Counted from the stretch's first letter, positions 39,709-50,613 are shown. The stretch: 64,000 nucleotides of DNA from Pseudomonadota bacterium (GCA_018240435.1 JAFEFT010000024.1:59737-123736); one strand, 5' to 3'. Made by a program: numbers and translations. Notes: generated by a model not told the origin, from the letters alone.

Positions 39709-40572
39709 TCAGTTGGCAACGGCAGGCGAGGCGGCTCCGCCCAAGGACTGTTCGACGCTCTTGAGCAGGTCGGCGCTGTACCAGCGGCCGTCGCGGCGAA
39801 CCATCGCCATGTCGACGGTGATCGGTGCATCGAGAATGGTGTAGCGCACGGTCACCACGGCGTTGTCACCGTTTTCCGACTTCTTGTCGACGGTGACGCT
39901 GGCGAGCATCTTGTCGGTGTCGAAGCCATACACCGCCAGCACCTTGCGCACGCCGCCGACGGCGACGCCGGCCTTGTCCATGGCCTCGGAATAGCTGAGC
40001 TTGTGCATCGCGTCCAGCGAGGTCAGCTTGAGGTCGCGGGCGGTGCCGACGACGATGCCGATCGCCTGCTTGGCCTTGGCCTCGTCGGTCAGCGGGGCCG
40101 TCGTGGCCCATTTGGTCACCGCCGTCAGCACGGTTTTGGCCTGCTCCTTCTCGGCCGGGGTGAGCTTGGTGCTGTTGTCGATCGACTGGCCGAGCATGCC
40201 GGTCATCAGCGCCACGCCCATCGGAATCTGCGGGCCCATCTGCGCCAGTTGCGGCTGCAGCTGCGCGAACAGCTTGTCCTCGGCGCCGGAGGCGGTGAAC
40301 TGCGCGATCTGCTCTTCGAACTTCTTGCTTTCCTCGGCACTGGGCGCCGGCTGCCTGGCTTGCTGATCCTTGAACTGCGCCTCCATCTTGGCGTAGTCCT
40401 CGGGCGGTACCATGATGTGGCTGATGCGGTTGAAGTCGTTGTTGCGCAGCGCGACCGACAGATCCTTGGCGGCGGTGACCGGGTCTTTTGCCGCCAGGTT
40501 CTTGTCGCCGCCGCACGCGGACAGCGTCAGTGCGGTCAAACCGGCGACGGCCAACAGTTTCAGACGATTCAT
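39709..40572 (-). CDS. Lipoprotein with DUF-like helical domain
   Basis: The 287-residue protein has a lipobox ending LTLSAC (C20). The mature part is mainly helical and ends with a small cystatin-like beta part (NAVVTVRYTILDAPITVDMA and RRDGRWYSADLLKS). It could be a Xanthomonadales-specific periplasmic protein. Function not recognised. It is downstream of the larger lipoprotein gene on the same strand, separated by a hairpin. Confidence 0.8.
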   Translation of the reverse strand: MNRLKLLAVAGLTALTLSACGGDKNLAAKDPVTAAKDLSVALRNNDFNRISHIMVPPEDYAKMEAQFKDQQARQPAPSAEESKKFEEQIAQFTASGAEDKLFAQLQPQLAQMGPQIPMGVALMTGMLGQSIDNSTKLTPAEKEQAKTVLTAVTKWATTAPLTDEAKAKQAIGIVVGTARDLKLTSLDAMHKLSYSEAMDKAGVAVGGVRKVLAVYGFDTDKMLASVTVDKKSENGDNAVVTVRYTILDAPITVDMAMVRRDGRWYSADLLKSVEQSLGGAASPAVAN

Positions 40573-40716
40573 GGAGAACTCCTGTGAGAGGGCGACCGCG
40601 GACCGGCCGACCAGCATGGTCGCCGCTCCGGCGGGCAGGTGACGATGGCGCGAGGATGGTAGCCGGGAATCGCTGCCGCCGGCCTCGCCGACGACCACCC
40701 GCCCGGGGGTTGCACA

Positions 40717-40743
40717 GCCCTCACCGGAAGTTCCGGTGAGGGC
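40717..40743 (-). terminator. Hairpin downstream of the large lipoprotein gene
   Basis: GCCCTCACCGGAA and TTCCGGTGAGGGC are complementary over 13 bp with one base between them, 26 bp after the stop at 40769. There is no T-run, so it is a hairpin of terminator type rather than a proven intrinsic terminator. Confidence 0.55.
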
Positions 40744-40768
40744 CGCCGTACGCATTACCGCTTGATGC

Positions 40769-42727
40769 TTACTGCACCGACACCGACTCGAGCAATTCGA
40801 TGCCCTTGTCGGTCAGCTCGACGGTGATGTCGGCGCGCTTGATGAAGCCGGCGTACATGTCCATCGTCGCCGCCTGCTGCTCCATCGTCGCCTTCGCGTC
40901 GGCATCGCCGAGCGATTGCGCCGTCTTGCGCATGAAGTCGGCCAGCACCTTGTAGAGCTCGCCGCGACCGCCGCCGGCGGCCAGCGGCTGCTGGGCCGGA
41001 TCGGCCTTCATCGCCGCCGCGATGCGGGCATCCTCACCGGCACCGATGGCGACGGCCAGCGCCTTGTCCGACATCGCCACGAACATCGGCGCCTGGATCG
41101 GCAGGTTGGGCATCGCCGGCAAGGGCTTGGCCACGCCGTCGGGCTTCAGGCCAAGGCTGCCAATGCCCGGCACCACGTTGCCGGCCAGCGCCAGCAGCGA
41201 GGCCGGATTGTCCGAGCCGATCACCAGCACCGCCGAGATGTCCGGAACCGGGGTGCCGTCCTTGATCTGGAGTTTGTCGGTGATCAAGTGGAAACCGCCG
41301 AACATGCCGGTATAGCCGGCGAACCCGGGATTGGTGAGCGTGGTCTTGGCCTTCTGCGAGGATTCGTTCAGGCCGGCCAGCGCCGGGCACTTCCACGGCG
41401 ACTTGGCGGTGGCGTCGGCATACTTGGTGGCCAGATCGGGCAGCTTGGCCAGATTCAGGCTCATGCCGAAATCGAACAGCGCGTCCTTGGCCGCCGCCGT
41501 GCCCGGCATCGGCGCACGCAGGCCCATCAGATCCTTGGCGATGTCCGGGCGCGTCTCGAACACCGCGCGCAGGCCCATGTGCTGGGCGTTGAGATCGGTA
41601 TAACCGAAGCTGGCGCGCGGCCACGCCGCCGCCAGTTGCCCGTATTCATCGGCACAGACCGCGTCCATCTGCGGCTTCTTTTCGCCGATGGCGTTGAGGA
41701 AGGAGGTTTCCAGCGGCGTCGCCGGCGCCTTGAACACGGCCAGCAGCTTGCCGCTGTCGATGTAGCCGCTGCCGTAGGTGAGGTAGTTCATCGACTTGTT
41801 GACCGCCGTCAGCCCGCCGCTGTCGGCCAGCGACTGCTTGGGCTTGTCCAGGCCCAGCAAGGTGCGCAGGTCGGCGTCGGACGGCTTGGCGGGGGCGATC
41901 GTGGCCACCAGCTGCTTGCCGGTGATGGCGATCACGCCTTCGAGCTTGGCGCTGTCCGTACCGCTGCCGACCACCCAGTATTCCTGGCTGCCGACCTTGG
42001 CCGTGGTCAGCTTGACGCCGGCCTTGGTTTCGATGCGGCCGATGGTGGCGCGCAGGTTGTCGGGCTTGGCCAGCTCCACGCGCAGCACCGGCACCAGGCC
42101 GAGGCCGTAGAAGGCGGCGTGCATCTGCGGCGACACCCCGAGCATGTCCATCAGCGCCTTGACATCCTTGCCAGCCACTTCGCCCTTGATCGCGCCGAGC
42201 AGCTTGGTCGCCTTGGCGCGCATCGCCACCTTGCCGGCCGAGCACTTGTCGGCATCGGCATCGACCATGCCCGGCTCGCCGGAACCATCGGGCACGCCGG
42301 CGACTTCGGGCATGCCCGATGCCTCGCCCGACGCCTCGCCCGATGCCACCGACAGTGTCGCATCGCCCTCGGCCGAAGCCGCCGGATCGGCAGGCTCGCT
42401 GGCCGCATCCTGCATCGCGCCGCCGCCACCGCCCGCAGTACCGCATTGGGCATCGGTGCGCGCCAGCACCTTCAGGGCGCCGTCGATCTGCTGGGCATAC
42501 ATGTCGCCGAGCTTGCCGGCCTTGTCGAGCTTGCCGATCCACAGATCGCTCACATCCTTGGGCTGCGGATCGATGTTGGCGATGACGTAGGGCGTATCGG
42601 CCGGCACGTAGGTCAGCGGGTCGTCGGCGGCGACGACACCGGGACCGCCCGGGCCGCCCTTGTTGCAGCCGGCGATGGCGACGATGCCTGCGGCGATGAC
42701 GCAGGACAGGGCTTTGCGCTTGAACAT
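40769..42727 (-). CDS. Large lipoprotein of unknown function
   Basis: The 652-residue protein has a signal MFKRKALSCVIAAGIVAIAG ending AGC (C21). A short Gly/Pro linker follows, then YVPADTPYVIANIDPQPKD. An acidic Ala/Ser/Glu-rich loop lies near residues 100-165 (AASEPADPAASAEGDATLSV). The rest is alpha/beta with no named motif. It is probably an envelope protein of this order; I do not recognise a function. Confidence 0.78.
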   Translation of the reverse strand: MFKRKALSCVIAAGIVAIAGCNKGGPGGPGVVAADDPLTYVPADTPYVIANIDPQPKDVSDLWIGKLDKAGKLGDMYAQQIDGALKVLARTDAQCGTAGGGGGAMQDAASEPADPAASAEGDATLSVASGEASGEASGMPEVAGVPDGSGEPGMVDADADKCSAGKVAMRAKATKLLGAIKGEVAGKDVKALMDMLGVSPQMHAAFYGLGLVPVLRVELAKPDNLRATIGRIETKAGVKLTTAKVGSQEYWVVGSGTDSAKLEGVIAITGKQLVATIAPAKPSDADLRTLLGLDKPKQSLADSGGLTAVNKSMNYLTYGSGYIDSGKLLAVFKAPATPLETSFLNAIGEKKPQMDAVCADEYGQLAAAWPRASFGYTDLNAQHMGLRAVFETRPDIAKDLMGLRAPMPGTAAAKDALFDFGMSLNLAKLPDLATKYADATAKSPWKCPALAGLNESSQKAKTTLTNPGFAGYTGMFGGFHLITDKLQIKDGTPVPDISAVLVIGSDNPASLLALAGNVVPGIGSLGLKPDGVAKPLPAMPNLPIQAPMFVAMSDKALAVAIGAGEDARIAAAMKADPAQQPLAAGGGRGELYKVLADFMRKTAQSLGDADAKATMEQQAATMDMYAGFIKRADITVELTDKGIELLESVSVQ

Positions 42728-42812
42728 GGGTGTTTTCCCCGGGGAAAGTGTGATGCGGTCGGCAATAATAGCAGACGCAAATCCGCCGTGCCGGCGGCCA
42801 GCGCGGCCCGAA

Positions 42813-43376
42813 TCAGGCGCGGATGGCGACCCCGCTGGCGGCATCGCGGATCGACGTCGGCGTCGTCAAACCGCCGGTTTCGCCGATCAGCACGCCGTCG
42901 ATCGTCGCCAGCAGCGCCGGATCGAGCTGCTCGGCGGTGACCGCCGGCGGCTGTCCGGCCAGATTGGCGCTGGTCGACACCAGCGGCCCGCCGTAGGCAT
43001 TGCACAGCTTCACCACCGGCCGATGCGCGCTCACCCGCAGCGCCAGCGTGGAGTGCATGCCGCGCAGCCAGACCGGCACCTGCGGCGGGCAGGGCAGCAG
43101 CCAGGTGTTCGGGCCGGGCCAGGTGGCACGCACTGCGCGCAGACGCTCGGCCGGCAATGCGTCCAGGTCGATCAGGCCGGCGATCTGGCTCAGGCTGGCA
43201 GCGATCACGATCAAGCCTTTCCATTCCTCGCGCTGCTTGATCGCCAGCAAGCGGCGCACGGCGGTGGCGTCGAACGGATCGCAGCCCAGCCCCCAGACGC
43301 CTTCGGTCGGGTACGCAATGACGCCGCCACGGCGCAGGACGGCGACGGCTTGCGGGATGTCGAGGCGCTGGGACAT
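42813..43376 (-). CDS. tsaC: Threonylcarbamoyl-AMP synthase TsaC
   Basis: The 187-residue YrdC/Sua5-type protein has the KR-type nucleotide site (GGVIAYPTEGVWGLGCDP, LLAIKQREEWKGLIVI) and PGPNTWLLP, ending PLVSTSANLAGQPP. It makes the t6A37 precursor for tRNAs decoding ANN codons. ATG 43376 starts MSQRLDIPQA. It lies downstream of topA on the same strand, as in many gammaproteobacteria. Confidence 0.95.
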   Translation of the reverse strand: MSQRLDIPQAVAVLRRGGVIAYPTEGVWGLGCDPFDATAVRRLLAIKQREEWKGLIVIAASLSQIAGLIDLDALPAERLRAVRATWPGPNTWLLPCPPQVPVWLRGMHSTLALRVSAHRPVVKLCNAYGGPLVSTSANLAGQPPAVTAEQLDPALLATIDGVLIGETGGLTTPTSIRDAASGVAIRA

Positions 43377-43471
43377 GGTGATCGCGGTCGCGGCCAAGGC
43401 GCGGCCAGCCTAGCGTAACCGCGCCGTGCAATTACTCGGTTTGTCGTTGGCTGGCGCGCGGACCCGTTTGC

Positions 43472-45955
43472 CTACTTCTTCGCCGCCGCCGTCTTCCTGG
43501 CGGGCTTTTTCGCCGGCGCCTTGCCCGACTTTTTCCCGGCGGCCTTGCGCACCAGCGCCTTTTTCGCGGGCGTCTTGCCGGCCGGCGCCGGCGCTGCGGG
43601 CGCCCGCTTCTTCGCCGCCGGCGCCTGGGCCGCCGCACCCTTGCGCGCAAAGCGGCCGCGCGCCGGCCGCGCCGGCGCGGCGGCAAGGATGGCCTCGCAC
43701 TCGGCCAGCGTCAGCGACGCCGGTTCGCGATCCTTCGGAATCTTGCCGTTTTTCTGGCCATCGGTGATGTACGGCCCGTAGCGGCCGTTGAGGACTTCGA
43801 TCGGGCTGCCGTCGAACTTGCGGATCAGGCGATTGGCGAGAAACGCTTCGCGCTCGTGGATCAGGTGCACGGCGCGGGCGAAGTCGATGGTGTACGGATC
43901 GTCGTCCTTGCCCAGCGAGGCGTAGGTGGCGCCGCGCTTGGCGAACGGCCCGAAGCGGCCGATCGCCACGCTCACCGGCTCGCCGGCGTCCTCGCCGAGC
44001 GTGCGCGGCAGCAGGAACAGCGCCAGCGCCTCGTCCAGGCCGATGGTGTGCATCGACTGCCCGGGGCGCAGGCTGGCGAAGCGCGGCTTGTCCTCGTCTT
44101 CCTTGCGGCCGATCTGGGCGAACGCACCGAAGCGGCCGAGGCGCACGCTGACCGGCTTGCCCGACGCCGGGTCGATGCCCAGCTCGCGCGCGCCGGTGGC
44201 GTCGGAGCGATCCACCGTATCGGTCTTGTCGTCCACCAGCGCCTTGAACGGCTCCCAGAAGCGGCGCAGCAGCGGCACCCAGTCTTCCTCGCCGCGCGAG
44301 ACGGCGTCGAGTTCGTCCTCCATCTTCGCGGTGAAGTCGTAGTCGACGTATTGGCTGAAGTGGCTGGACAGGAACTTGCTGACCGCGCGACCGACATCGG
44401 TCGGGCGGAAGCGGCGGTTTTCCAGTTCGACGTACTTGCGGAACATCAGCGTCTGGATGATCGCCGCGTAGGTCGACGGCCGGCCGATGCCGTATTCCTC
44501 CAGCGCCTTCACCAGCGAGGCTTCGGAAAAGCGCGGCGGCGGCTCGGTGAAATGCTGGTCGGTGCGGATGCCGGCCAGCGGCACGTCGTCGCCGGGCTGC
44601 ATCGGCGGCAGCTTGCGGCCGGCGTCTTCGTCCTCGCCGGATGGCGCGTTGTCGCGGCCTTCCTCATACACCGCCAGGAAGCCCGGGTCGACCACGGTGG
44701 TGCCGCTGGCGCGAAAACCGTGCGCATTGCCGCAGGCCAGTTCGACGCTGACGGTATCGAGCGTGGCCGGCACCATCTGGCAGGCCACCGTGCGCTTCCA
44801 GATCAGCTCGTACAGGCGGCGTTCGTCGTCGGACAGATGGCGCGCCACCGAAGCGGGCGTGCGCAGCGCCGAGGTCGAGCGAATTGCCTCGTGCGCTTCT
44901 TGTGCATTCTTCGATTTGGTCTTGAAGACGTTGGCGCGATCGGGCAACGCCGCCATGCCGAAATCGCGCGCGATCACGTCGCGCAGCTCGACCAGCGCCT
45001 CCTCGGACAGGTGGGTCGAATCGGTACGCATGTAGCTGATCAGGCCGACCGTGCCTTCCTCACCGAGGGCGATGCCCTCGTAGAGCTTCTGCGCGACCTG
45101 CATCGTCTTGCGAGTGGTGAAGCCGAGCTTGCGCGCCGCTTCCTGTTGCAAGGTCGAGGTGATGAACGGCGGCGCCGGACGGCGTTTGCGCTCCTTGCGG
45201 GTCACATCGGTGACGTGCAAACGGCCGCCGGCGGCCTTGAGCAGGCGCTCGCGCGCAGCGTGGGCGCCACCGGCCTCGGTGAGGGTGAACTGCTCGACCT
45301 TGTGGCCGTCGAGCTTCACCAGGCGGGCGACGAAGCCTTGCCGCGGATGCGCGACGTCGGCCTCCATCGACCAGTATTCGCGCGCCTTGAAGGCTTCGAT
45401 TTCTTCCTCGCGCTCGACGATCATGCGCAGCGCCGGCGATTGCACGCGCCCGGCCGACAACCCCGACTGCACCTTGCGCCACAGCACCGGCGAGAGGTTG
45501 AAGCCGACCAGGAAATCCAGCGCGCGCCGCGCCTGCTGGGCGTTGACCAGATCGGCGGCGATCTTGCGCGGGTGCGCCACCGCTTCGCGGATCGCGCGCG
45601 GGGTGATCTCGGTGAACACCACCCGATGCAGCGCACGATCCCTCAGCAAGCCGCGTTCCTTGAGAATTTCGGCGACGTGCCAGGAAATCGCCTCGCCCTC
45701 GCGATCCGGGTCGGTGGCCAGATACAGGCCTTCGGCTGATTTGGCTGCCTTGGCGATCGCCTCGACGTGCTTGTCGTTCTTGTCGATCGTCTCGTAGCGC
45801 ATGGCGAAGTCGCGGCCGACATCGACCGCGCCCTCCTTGGGCACCAGATCGCGGACATGGCCGTACGAGGCCAGGACGGTGAAGTCCTTGCCCAGGTACT
45901 TGTTGATCGTCTTGGCCTTGGCCGGCGATTCGACGATGAGCAGGTTTTTGGCCAT
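43472..45955 (-). CDS. topA: DNA topoisomerase I
   Basis: The 827-residue enzyme relaxes negative supercoils. Toprim motifs are NLLIVESPAKAKTI and ATDPDREGEAISWHV; the catalytic Tyr is in GLISYMRTDSTHL. The zinc ribbons of E. coli TopA are replaced by repeats with RFGAFAQIG and RFGPFAKRG (topoisomerase C-terminal repeat type) and a Lys/Ala/Pro-rich tail (KKPARKTAAAKK). The ATG is preceded directly by a heptamer repeat with no clear Shine-Dalgarno sequence. Confidence 0.96.
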   Translation of the reverse strand: MAKNLLIVESPAKAKTINKYLGKDFTVLASYGHVRDLVPKEGAVDVGRDFAMRYETIDKNDKHVEAIAKAAKSAEGLYLATDPDREGEAISWHVAEILKERGLLRDRALHRVVFTEITPRAIREAVAHPRKIAADLVNAQQARRALDFLVGFNLSPVLWRKVQSGLSAGRVQSPALRMIVEREEEIEAFKAREYWSMEADVAHPRQGFVARLVKLDGHKVEQFTLTEAGGAHAARERLLKAAGGRLHVTDVTRKERKRRPAPPFITSTLQQEAARKLGFTTRKTMQVAQKLYEGIALGEEGTVGLISYMRTDSTHLSEEALVELRDVIARDFGMAALPDRANVFKTKSKNAQEAHEAIRSTSALRTPASVARHLSDDERRLYELIWKRTVACQMVPATLDTVSVELACGNAHGFRASGTTVVDPGFLAVYEEGRDNAPSGEDEDAGRKLPPMQPGDDVPLAGIRTDQHFTEPPPRFSEASLVKALEEYGIGRPSTYAAIIQTLMFRKYVELENRRFRPTDVGRAVSKFLSSHFSQYVDYDFTAKMEDELDAVSRGEEDWVPLLRRFWEPFKALVDDKTDTVDRSDATGARELGIDPASGKPVSVRLGRFGAFAQIGRKEDEDKPRFASLRPGQSMHTIGLDEALALFLLPRTLGEDAGEPVSVAIGRFGPFAKRGATYASLGKDDDPYTIDFARAVHLIHEREAFLANRLIRKFDGSPIEVLNGRYGPYITDGQKNGKIPKDREPASLTLAECEAILAAAPARPARGRFARKGAAAQAPAAKKRAPAAPAPAGKTPAKKALVRKAAGKKSGKAPAKKPARKTAAAKK

Positions 45956-45960
45956 CGGAG

Positions 45961-46015
45961 GACAGAGGACAGAGGACAGAGGACAGAGGACAGAGGACGG
46001 AGGACGGAGGACAGA
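45961..46015. repeat. GACRGAG heptamer tandem repeat in the topA leader
   Basis: Seven full units occur: GACAGAG five times, then GACGGAG twice, then a partial unit. They end 5 bp before the topA start codon. On the coding strand the unit is pyrimidine-rich (CTCTGTC), so the usual ribosome-binding position lies in the array. Heptamer arrays slip easily and could alter leader length or structure. Confidence 0.9.
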
Positions 46016-46024
46016 AAAAGTGGC

Positions 46025-46044
46025 CGTCCGGTCGCAACCGGACG
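46025..46044 (-). terminator. Hairpin with T-run between smg and topA (attenuator or terminator)
   Basis: On the minus strand CGTCCGGT-TGCG-ACCGGACG forms an 8-bp perfect stem, and TTTTT follows 5 bases later. It lies about 70 bp upstream of topA and after smg, so it could end smg transcription or attenuate topA. Confidence 0.5.
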
Positions 46045-46155
46045 CCCTTCCAAACGAATCGGGCGGCTTCCCTTAATTCATTAAGGCATTACGGCAGCAG
46101 CGGCTGTCAAGCGGGGCTGCCGCGGGCACGAATTCACGGCACGCGTGCGAAGCCG

Positions 46156-46635
46156 TCAATGCAGCGGCTCGGGGTCACCCTCGAACATCTGGTTTTCCAT
46201 CCACGCGAACGCCGCTTCGGCACCGGGCTGGTTGAACAGCACCATCAGCACCACCCACTTGAGATCGTCCAGATCGATCTGCGCCTGATCGAGCGCCATC
46301 ACCCGGTCGATCACCAGTTCGCGCTGGGCGGCGTCGAGGATGCCCTGCTGTTCGAGGAACATCAGAAAGCCCAGCGTCTGCGCGTCGAAGCGCGACAGCT
46401 CCGGCTCGACGTACAGACGCACCGGGCCGACGTCAGCGCGGCGCGCGGCCGTGGTCGGGCGTTGGCGGGCAAGTTCGTCGAGCCAGTCGAAGGCCTTGCC
46501 GATTTCGGGGGCGGAGAAGCCGGCTTGGAGCAGGCCGTTCTGCAGGCCGTCGCGGTCGGCGACCGCGTCGGGATCTTGATAGAAATAATGTTCGAAAAGG
46601 TAGAGCAGGACGTCCAGTATGGTTTCTTCTTTCAT
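46156..46635 (-). CDS. smg: Smg protein (DUF494)
   Basis: The 159-residue product begins [20 protein letters not shown] and ends [20 protein letters not shown], hallmarks of the Smg/DUF494 family found beside dprA and topA. Function unknown. It lies 44 bp after dprA. Confidence 0.95.
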   Translation of the reverse strand: MKEETILDVLLYLFEHYFYQDPDAVADRDGLQNGLLQAGFSAPEIGKAFDWLDELARQRPTTAARRADVGPVRLYVEPELSRFDAQTLGFLMFLEQQGILDAAQRELVIDRVMALDQAQIDLDDLKWVVLMVLFNQPGAEAAFAWMENQMFEGDPEPLH

Positions 46636-46679
46636 TCCTCGTTCCGCCTGCGCCGTGCGCGGTGGTTGGGGCTGCGGGG

Positions 46680-47810
46680 CTATCTGCGGACGTAGCGGCC
46701 GTGGACGCCGGCCACCCGGCCTTGCAACTCCATGAGCAGCAGGATGGAGGACAGTTGCGCGACCGTCAATCCCGTGCGCGCGACCAGCACGTCGATCGCC
46801 ACCGGGTCGTGGCCGAGCGCGGCCACCACGCGGGCATGGTCGGGATCGTCGACGGCGCCGGCGGCCGCCGTGGCCGCCGGCGCGTCCGCGCCGTCCGCCA
46901 GCCGCGCGCGCAAGGCATCGGCCAGCGAGGCGGCGACCGGCGCCAAGGCGGCGATCACCTCGCGGGCGTCCTCGACCAGCGCCGCACCCTGGCGGATCAG
47001 GCGGTGGCAGCCGCGCGCCAGCGGGTTGTGGATCGAGCCGGGCACGGCAAACACCTCGCGCCCGGCGTCGCTGGCCTGGCGGGCGGTGATCAACGCGCCG
47101 CTGCGCTCGGCGGCCTCGATCACCAGCGTGCCCAGGGCCAGCCCGGCGATGATGCGATTGCGGCGCGGAAAATTCTCGCGCCGGGCCGGCGTGCCGGGGG
47201 CGAATTCGCTGACGATCGCCCCGTGCGCGCGGATGCGCTCGGCCAGCCGGCGCTGGCTGGCGGGATAGACGACATCGCTGCCGGTGCCGACCACCGCCAC
47301 GGTGGGGCAGTCGGCAGCGAGGGCGGCGGCGTGGGCGGCGGCATCGATGCCTTCGGCCAGGCCGCTGCTGATGATCAGGCCGCTTTGCGCCAGCGCCGTG
47401 GCGAAGTCGCGGGTATTGTCGCGGCCACCGGCGGTGGCGTTGCGGCTGCCGACCACCGCCACCTGCGGGTGCCACAGCCAGCCGGCATCGCCCTCGATGA
47501 ACAGCGCCGGCGGCGGGCTCGGGCTGCGCCGCAGCAGCGCCGGGAAATCCGCGTCATCCAGGCCGAGCAGACGATGGCGGGGGTCGTCGAGCCAGGCCAG
47601 ATCGCGCGCGCTGACCAACCCCGGCTCGCGCAGGCGTGCCAGTGCCTCGGCACTGGCGCCGGCGGCGCGCCAGCGGGCATCGGGCAGGTCGAGGGCGGCG
47701 CTGGCGCTGCCGGCGGCAGGCACGAGCGTGCGGATCGCGGAAACGACAACGCCCGCGCGGATCAGGGCAATCCAGGCGCGGGCGTTGGCAGTGGTGCCTT
47801 GACTGGGCAT
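46680..47810 (-). CDS. dprA: DNA-processing protein DprA
   Basis: The 376-residue protein has the Rossmann-like DprA core: [40 protein letters not shown] and [40 protein letters not shown] and a C-terminal winged helix also occur. DprA loads RecA onto incoming single-stranded DNA in natural transformation. ATG 47810 is 11 bp after GGAGG. A longer ATG start at 47837 is possible and stays clear of the LysM stop at 47845. Confidence 0.94.
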   Translation of the reverse strand: MPSQGTTANARAWIALIRAGVVVSAIRTLVPAAGSASAALDLPDARWRAAGASAEALARLREPGLVSARDLAWLDDPRHRLLGLDDADFPALLRRSPSPPPALFIEGDAGWLWHPQVAVVGSRNATAGGRDNTRDFATALAQSGLIISSGLAEGIDAAAHAAALAADCPTVAVVGTGSDVVYPASQRRLAERIRAHGAIVSEFAPGTPARRENFPRRNRIIAGLALGTLVIEAAERSGALITARQASDAGREVFAVPGSIHNPLARGCHRLIRQGAALVEDAREVIAALAPVAASLADALRARLADGADAPAATAAAGAVDDPDHARVVAALGHDPVAIDVLVARTGLTVAQLSSILLLMELQGRVAGVHGRYVRR

Positions 47811-47844
47811 GGTGGGCGGCACCTCCTGTGCCGCCATCGCCGCA

Positions 47845-49005
47845 TCAGCGGGTGGCGTCCGGATGCTTGAGGACGTCGCCGACATGGATGTCCTTGGTAG
47901 CATCCATGACCAAGCCGTAGCTCATCTTGTCGAAGGTGCGGAACACCATCACATGGCCTTCGTACTCGTCGGCCAGACGGACGCGATCATGGTCGGCGGT
48001 GAACCAGTTCTTGTGCTTGATGGTGTCGGCCTGATTGCTGCCGATGCGCCAGATCGAGAACACGGTGCCGTTGTCGACGCCATCGAGCTTGCCGGCGGAG
48101 ATCGCGATCACCTCGCGCGGGCCGGCGGCGGCGATGTTGTCGGGCACGCCGATCACGCGGAACTTGGTGTACTGCGACACCACCGCCTGCTGCTTGGGCG
48201 GGTGCGGCATGAACTGCAAGTCATACGGCTGGGCCTCGACCGGCACCAGGCGATCGCCCTTGTGCACGTCGGCGCCGCCGCCGATCAGCAGCAGGGTGGC
48301 GGTCTCGATGCCATGACCCTGCGGCCGGGTGACCTGCGCCAGCGACATCTCGCGCAGCTCGGTGCCGAGGTAGTCGGGCTGGCCGGCGCGGCCGTAGGAG
48401 ACATCCTTCCAGAAGTTGTTCCAGTTGGTGCCGTTGAGCTTGTCGCCGCGGAAGTTCAGATCGTCGCTGCGCAACTGGTATTCGCCCGAGCCACGGTGGT
48501 TGCGGCCGTAGGAGACGGTCGGACGCACGATCGCGTACATGTCGCCGGCCTTGGCGTCGGGAATGCCGCGCGCATAGGCCAGCTGGCCGTTGGCGACGCT
48601 GATCTGGTCTTCCTCCAGGCCGACGATGTAGGGCAGATCCTTGATCGAATCGACCACCCGCATGTGCTTGAGGAAGTCCTCGACCTGCGCCAGCGGGATG
48701 GTGTCGATCGCCGGGCCATCGCCCATGCTGCGCGACAACTCGACCTGCGGCCGGCCGTTGATGTACTTCAAGCTGAGCACGTCGCCCGGGTAGATGCGAT
48801 GCGGGTTCTTGACCTGCGGATTGGCCTGCCAGATCTCCGGCCACAACCACGGCTTGTTGAGGAAGCGGGCCGAGATGTCCCACAGCGTGTCGCCCTTCTT
48901 GACGACGTAGGTGTCGGGATGATCGGTGCGCAGATCCGCCGCGACGGCATAGGTGGCGACGGTCAACAGCGACGCGCTCACGAGCGCAAGCATTCGACTG
49001 AACAT
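47845..49005 (-). CDS. LysM peptidoglycan-binding domain protein, secreted
   Basis: The 386-residue protein has a signal peptide ([20 protein letters not shown]) and one LysM domain (about 34-82, [19 protein letters not shown] and [13 protein letters not shown]). A long C-terminal part with beta segments follows ([20 protein letters not shown]). It is divergent from def and lies upstream of dprA. This order is common in Xanthomonadales. Confidence 0.92.
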   Translation of the reverse strand: MFSRMLALVSASLLTVATYAVAADLRTDHPDTYVVKKGDTLWDISARFLNKPWLWPEIWQANPQVKNPHRIYPGDVLSLKYINGRPQVELSRSMGDGPAIDTIPLAQVEDFLKHMRVVDSIKDLPYIVGLEEDQISVANGQLAYARGIPDAKAGDMYAIVRPTVSYGRNHRGSGEYQLRSDDLNFRGDKLNGTNWNNFWKDVSYGRAGQPDYLGTELREMSLAQVTRPQGHGIETATLLLIGGGADVHKGDRLVPVEAQPYDLQFMPHPPKQQAVVSQYTKFRVIGVPDNIAAAGPREVIAISAGKLDGVDNGTVFSIWRIGSNQADTIKHKNWFTADHDRVRLADEYEGHVMVFRTFDKMSYGLVMDATKDIHVGDVLKHPDATR

Positions 49006-49138
49006 GGTGGTTGTCTACCTGAATTCCCCGGACAGGTTCGTTGCATATTGACCATTTTCCGCCGCCAATTGCAAGCCTTGGCGGTACAATCGGGTTTCCC
49101 GCCTTGTCGGCGGCAATCGCCGACCCCATCTTTCGGTC

Positions 49139-49687
49139 ATGGCCAAGCTCACCATCCTCGAATTTCCCGATCCGCGCCTGCGCACGGTCGCCAAGCCCGT
49201 CGCGCACGTCGACGACGCCCTGCGCACACTGATCGCGGACATGTTCGAGACCATGTACGCCGCGCCCGGCATCGGCCTGGCGGCGACCCAGGTCGACGTC
49301 CACCGCCAGCTGCTGGTGCTGGACATTTCCGAGGATGGCAGCAAGCCGATGGTGTTCGTCAATCCGCAGATTCTGGCCCGCGACGGCGAGCAGGTCTATC
49401 AGGAAGGCTGCCTGTCGGTGCCCGGCATCCACGCCGAGGTGCAGCGCGCCAACCACATCCGCGTGCGCGCACAAGATCGCGACGGCGCGGTGTTCGAGCT
49501 CGACGCCGAAGGGCTGCTGGCGGTGTGCATCCAGCACGAGATGGATCATCTGGCCGGCAAATTGTTCGTCGACTACCTCTCGCCGCTCAAGCGCGAAATG
49601 GTGCGCAAGAAACTCGCCAAGGCACGCAAGGACGCCGCCGCCGAAAAAGCCGACCCCGCAGCGCCGGCGCGCGCCGGAACGGCATGA
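49139..49687 (+). CDS. def: Peptide deformylase
   Basis: The 182-residue metalloenzyme removes the formyl group from new proteins. Motifs are GIGLAATQ (44-51), EGCLSVP with the metal Cys and [12 protein letters not shown] (HExxH). A short Lys/Ala-rich C-terminal tail extends the usual length slightly. The stop overlaps the fmt start (ATGA). Confidence 0.97.
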   Translation: MAKLTILEFPDPRLRTVAKPVAHVDDALRTLIADMFETMYAAPGIGLAATQVDVHRQLLVLDISEDGSKPMVFVNPQILARDGEQVYQEGCLSVPGIHAEVQRANHIRVRAQDRDGAVFELDAEGLLAVCIQHEMDHLAGKLFVDYLSPLKREMVRKKLAKARKDAAAEKADPAAPARAGTA

Positions 49688-50613
49688 TCGCGCCGCTGCG
49701 GATCGTCTTCGCCGGCACCCCTGAATTCGCCCTGCCCAGCTTGCGCGCGGCCGCGCGGCATGGGCAGGTGGTGGCCGTCTATACCCAGCCCGATCGCCCG
49801 GCCGGGCGCGGCCGTCAGCTCGCCGCCTCGCCGATCAAGCAGGCGGCGCTGAACATGGGGCTTGCGGTTCGCCAGCCATCGACGCTGCGCAGTGCGCAGG
49901 CGCGCGCCGAGTTGGCCGCGCTGCAACCGGATCTGATGGTGGTGGTCGCCTACGGCTTGATCTTGCCGGCGAAGATTCTCGCCATCCCGCGCCAGGGTTG
50001 CTGGAACGTGCACGCCTCCCTGTTGCCGCGCTGGCGCGGCGCGGCGCCGATCCAGCGCGCCATCGAAGCCGGCGATGCGCAAACCGGGGTGTGCCTGATG
50101 CGGATGGACGAAGGCCTCGACACCGGCCCGGTGCTGCTGTCGCTGCGCACGCCGATCGACGCCGACGACACCGGCGGCAGCCTGCACAATCGCCTGGCCG
50201 AACTGGGCGCGGAAGTGCTCGGCGATGCGCTGACCTTGCTCAAGGCCGGCATGCGTCCGGCGGCGATACCGCAAGCCAGCGCCGGCGTCGCCTACGCGCG
50301 CAAGCTGGAGAAATCCGAGGCGCGCCTGGACTGGAACGACGCCGCCGAGGTGCTCGCGCGCAAGGTGCGCGCCTTCAACCCCTGGCCGATCGCCGAGGCC
50401 GATCTGGCTGGCGAGCGCGTGCGCATCCACGACGCGCGTGCGCTGGCGTCGAGCCACGCCGCCGCGCCCGGCACGGTGCTTTCGGCCAACCGCGACGGCA
50501 TCGATGTCGCCTGCGGCAACGGCGTGCTGCGCCTGCTGATCGTGCAGCGCGAGGGCGGTCGCGCCATCGCCGCCGGCGATTACCTCAACGCGCGGCCATC
50601 GCTGCGCGCTTGA
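49684..50613 (+). CDS. fmt: Methionyl-tRNA formyltransferase
   Basis: The 309-residue protein begins [20 protein letters not shown], then [20 protein letters not shown], the 10-formyl-THF binding block. [20 protein letters not shown] is in the C-terminal OB domain. It formylates initiator Met-tRNA and overlaps def by 4 bp. RsmB follows by 7 bp. Confidence 0.97.
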   Translation: MIAPLRIVFAGTPEFALPSLRAAARHGQVVAVYTQPDRPAGRGRQLAASPIKQAALNMGLAVRQPSTLRSAQARAELAALQPDLMVVVAYGLILPAKILAIPRQGCWNVHASLLPRWRGAAPIQRAIEAGDAQTGVCLMRMDEGLDTGPVLLSLRTPIDADDTGGSLHNRLAELGAEVLGDALTLLKAGMRPAAIPQASAGVAYARKLEKSEARLDWNDAAEVLARKVRAFNPWPIAEADLAGERVRIHDARALASSHAAAPGTVLSANRDGIDVACGNGVLRLLIVQREGGRAIAAGDYLNARPSLRA

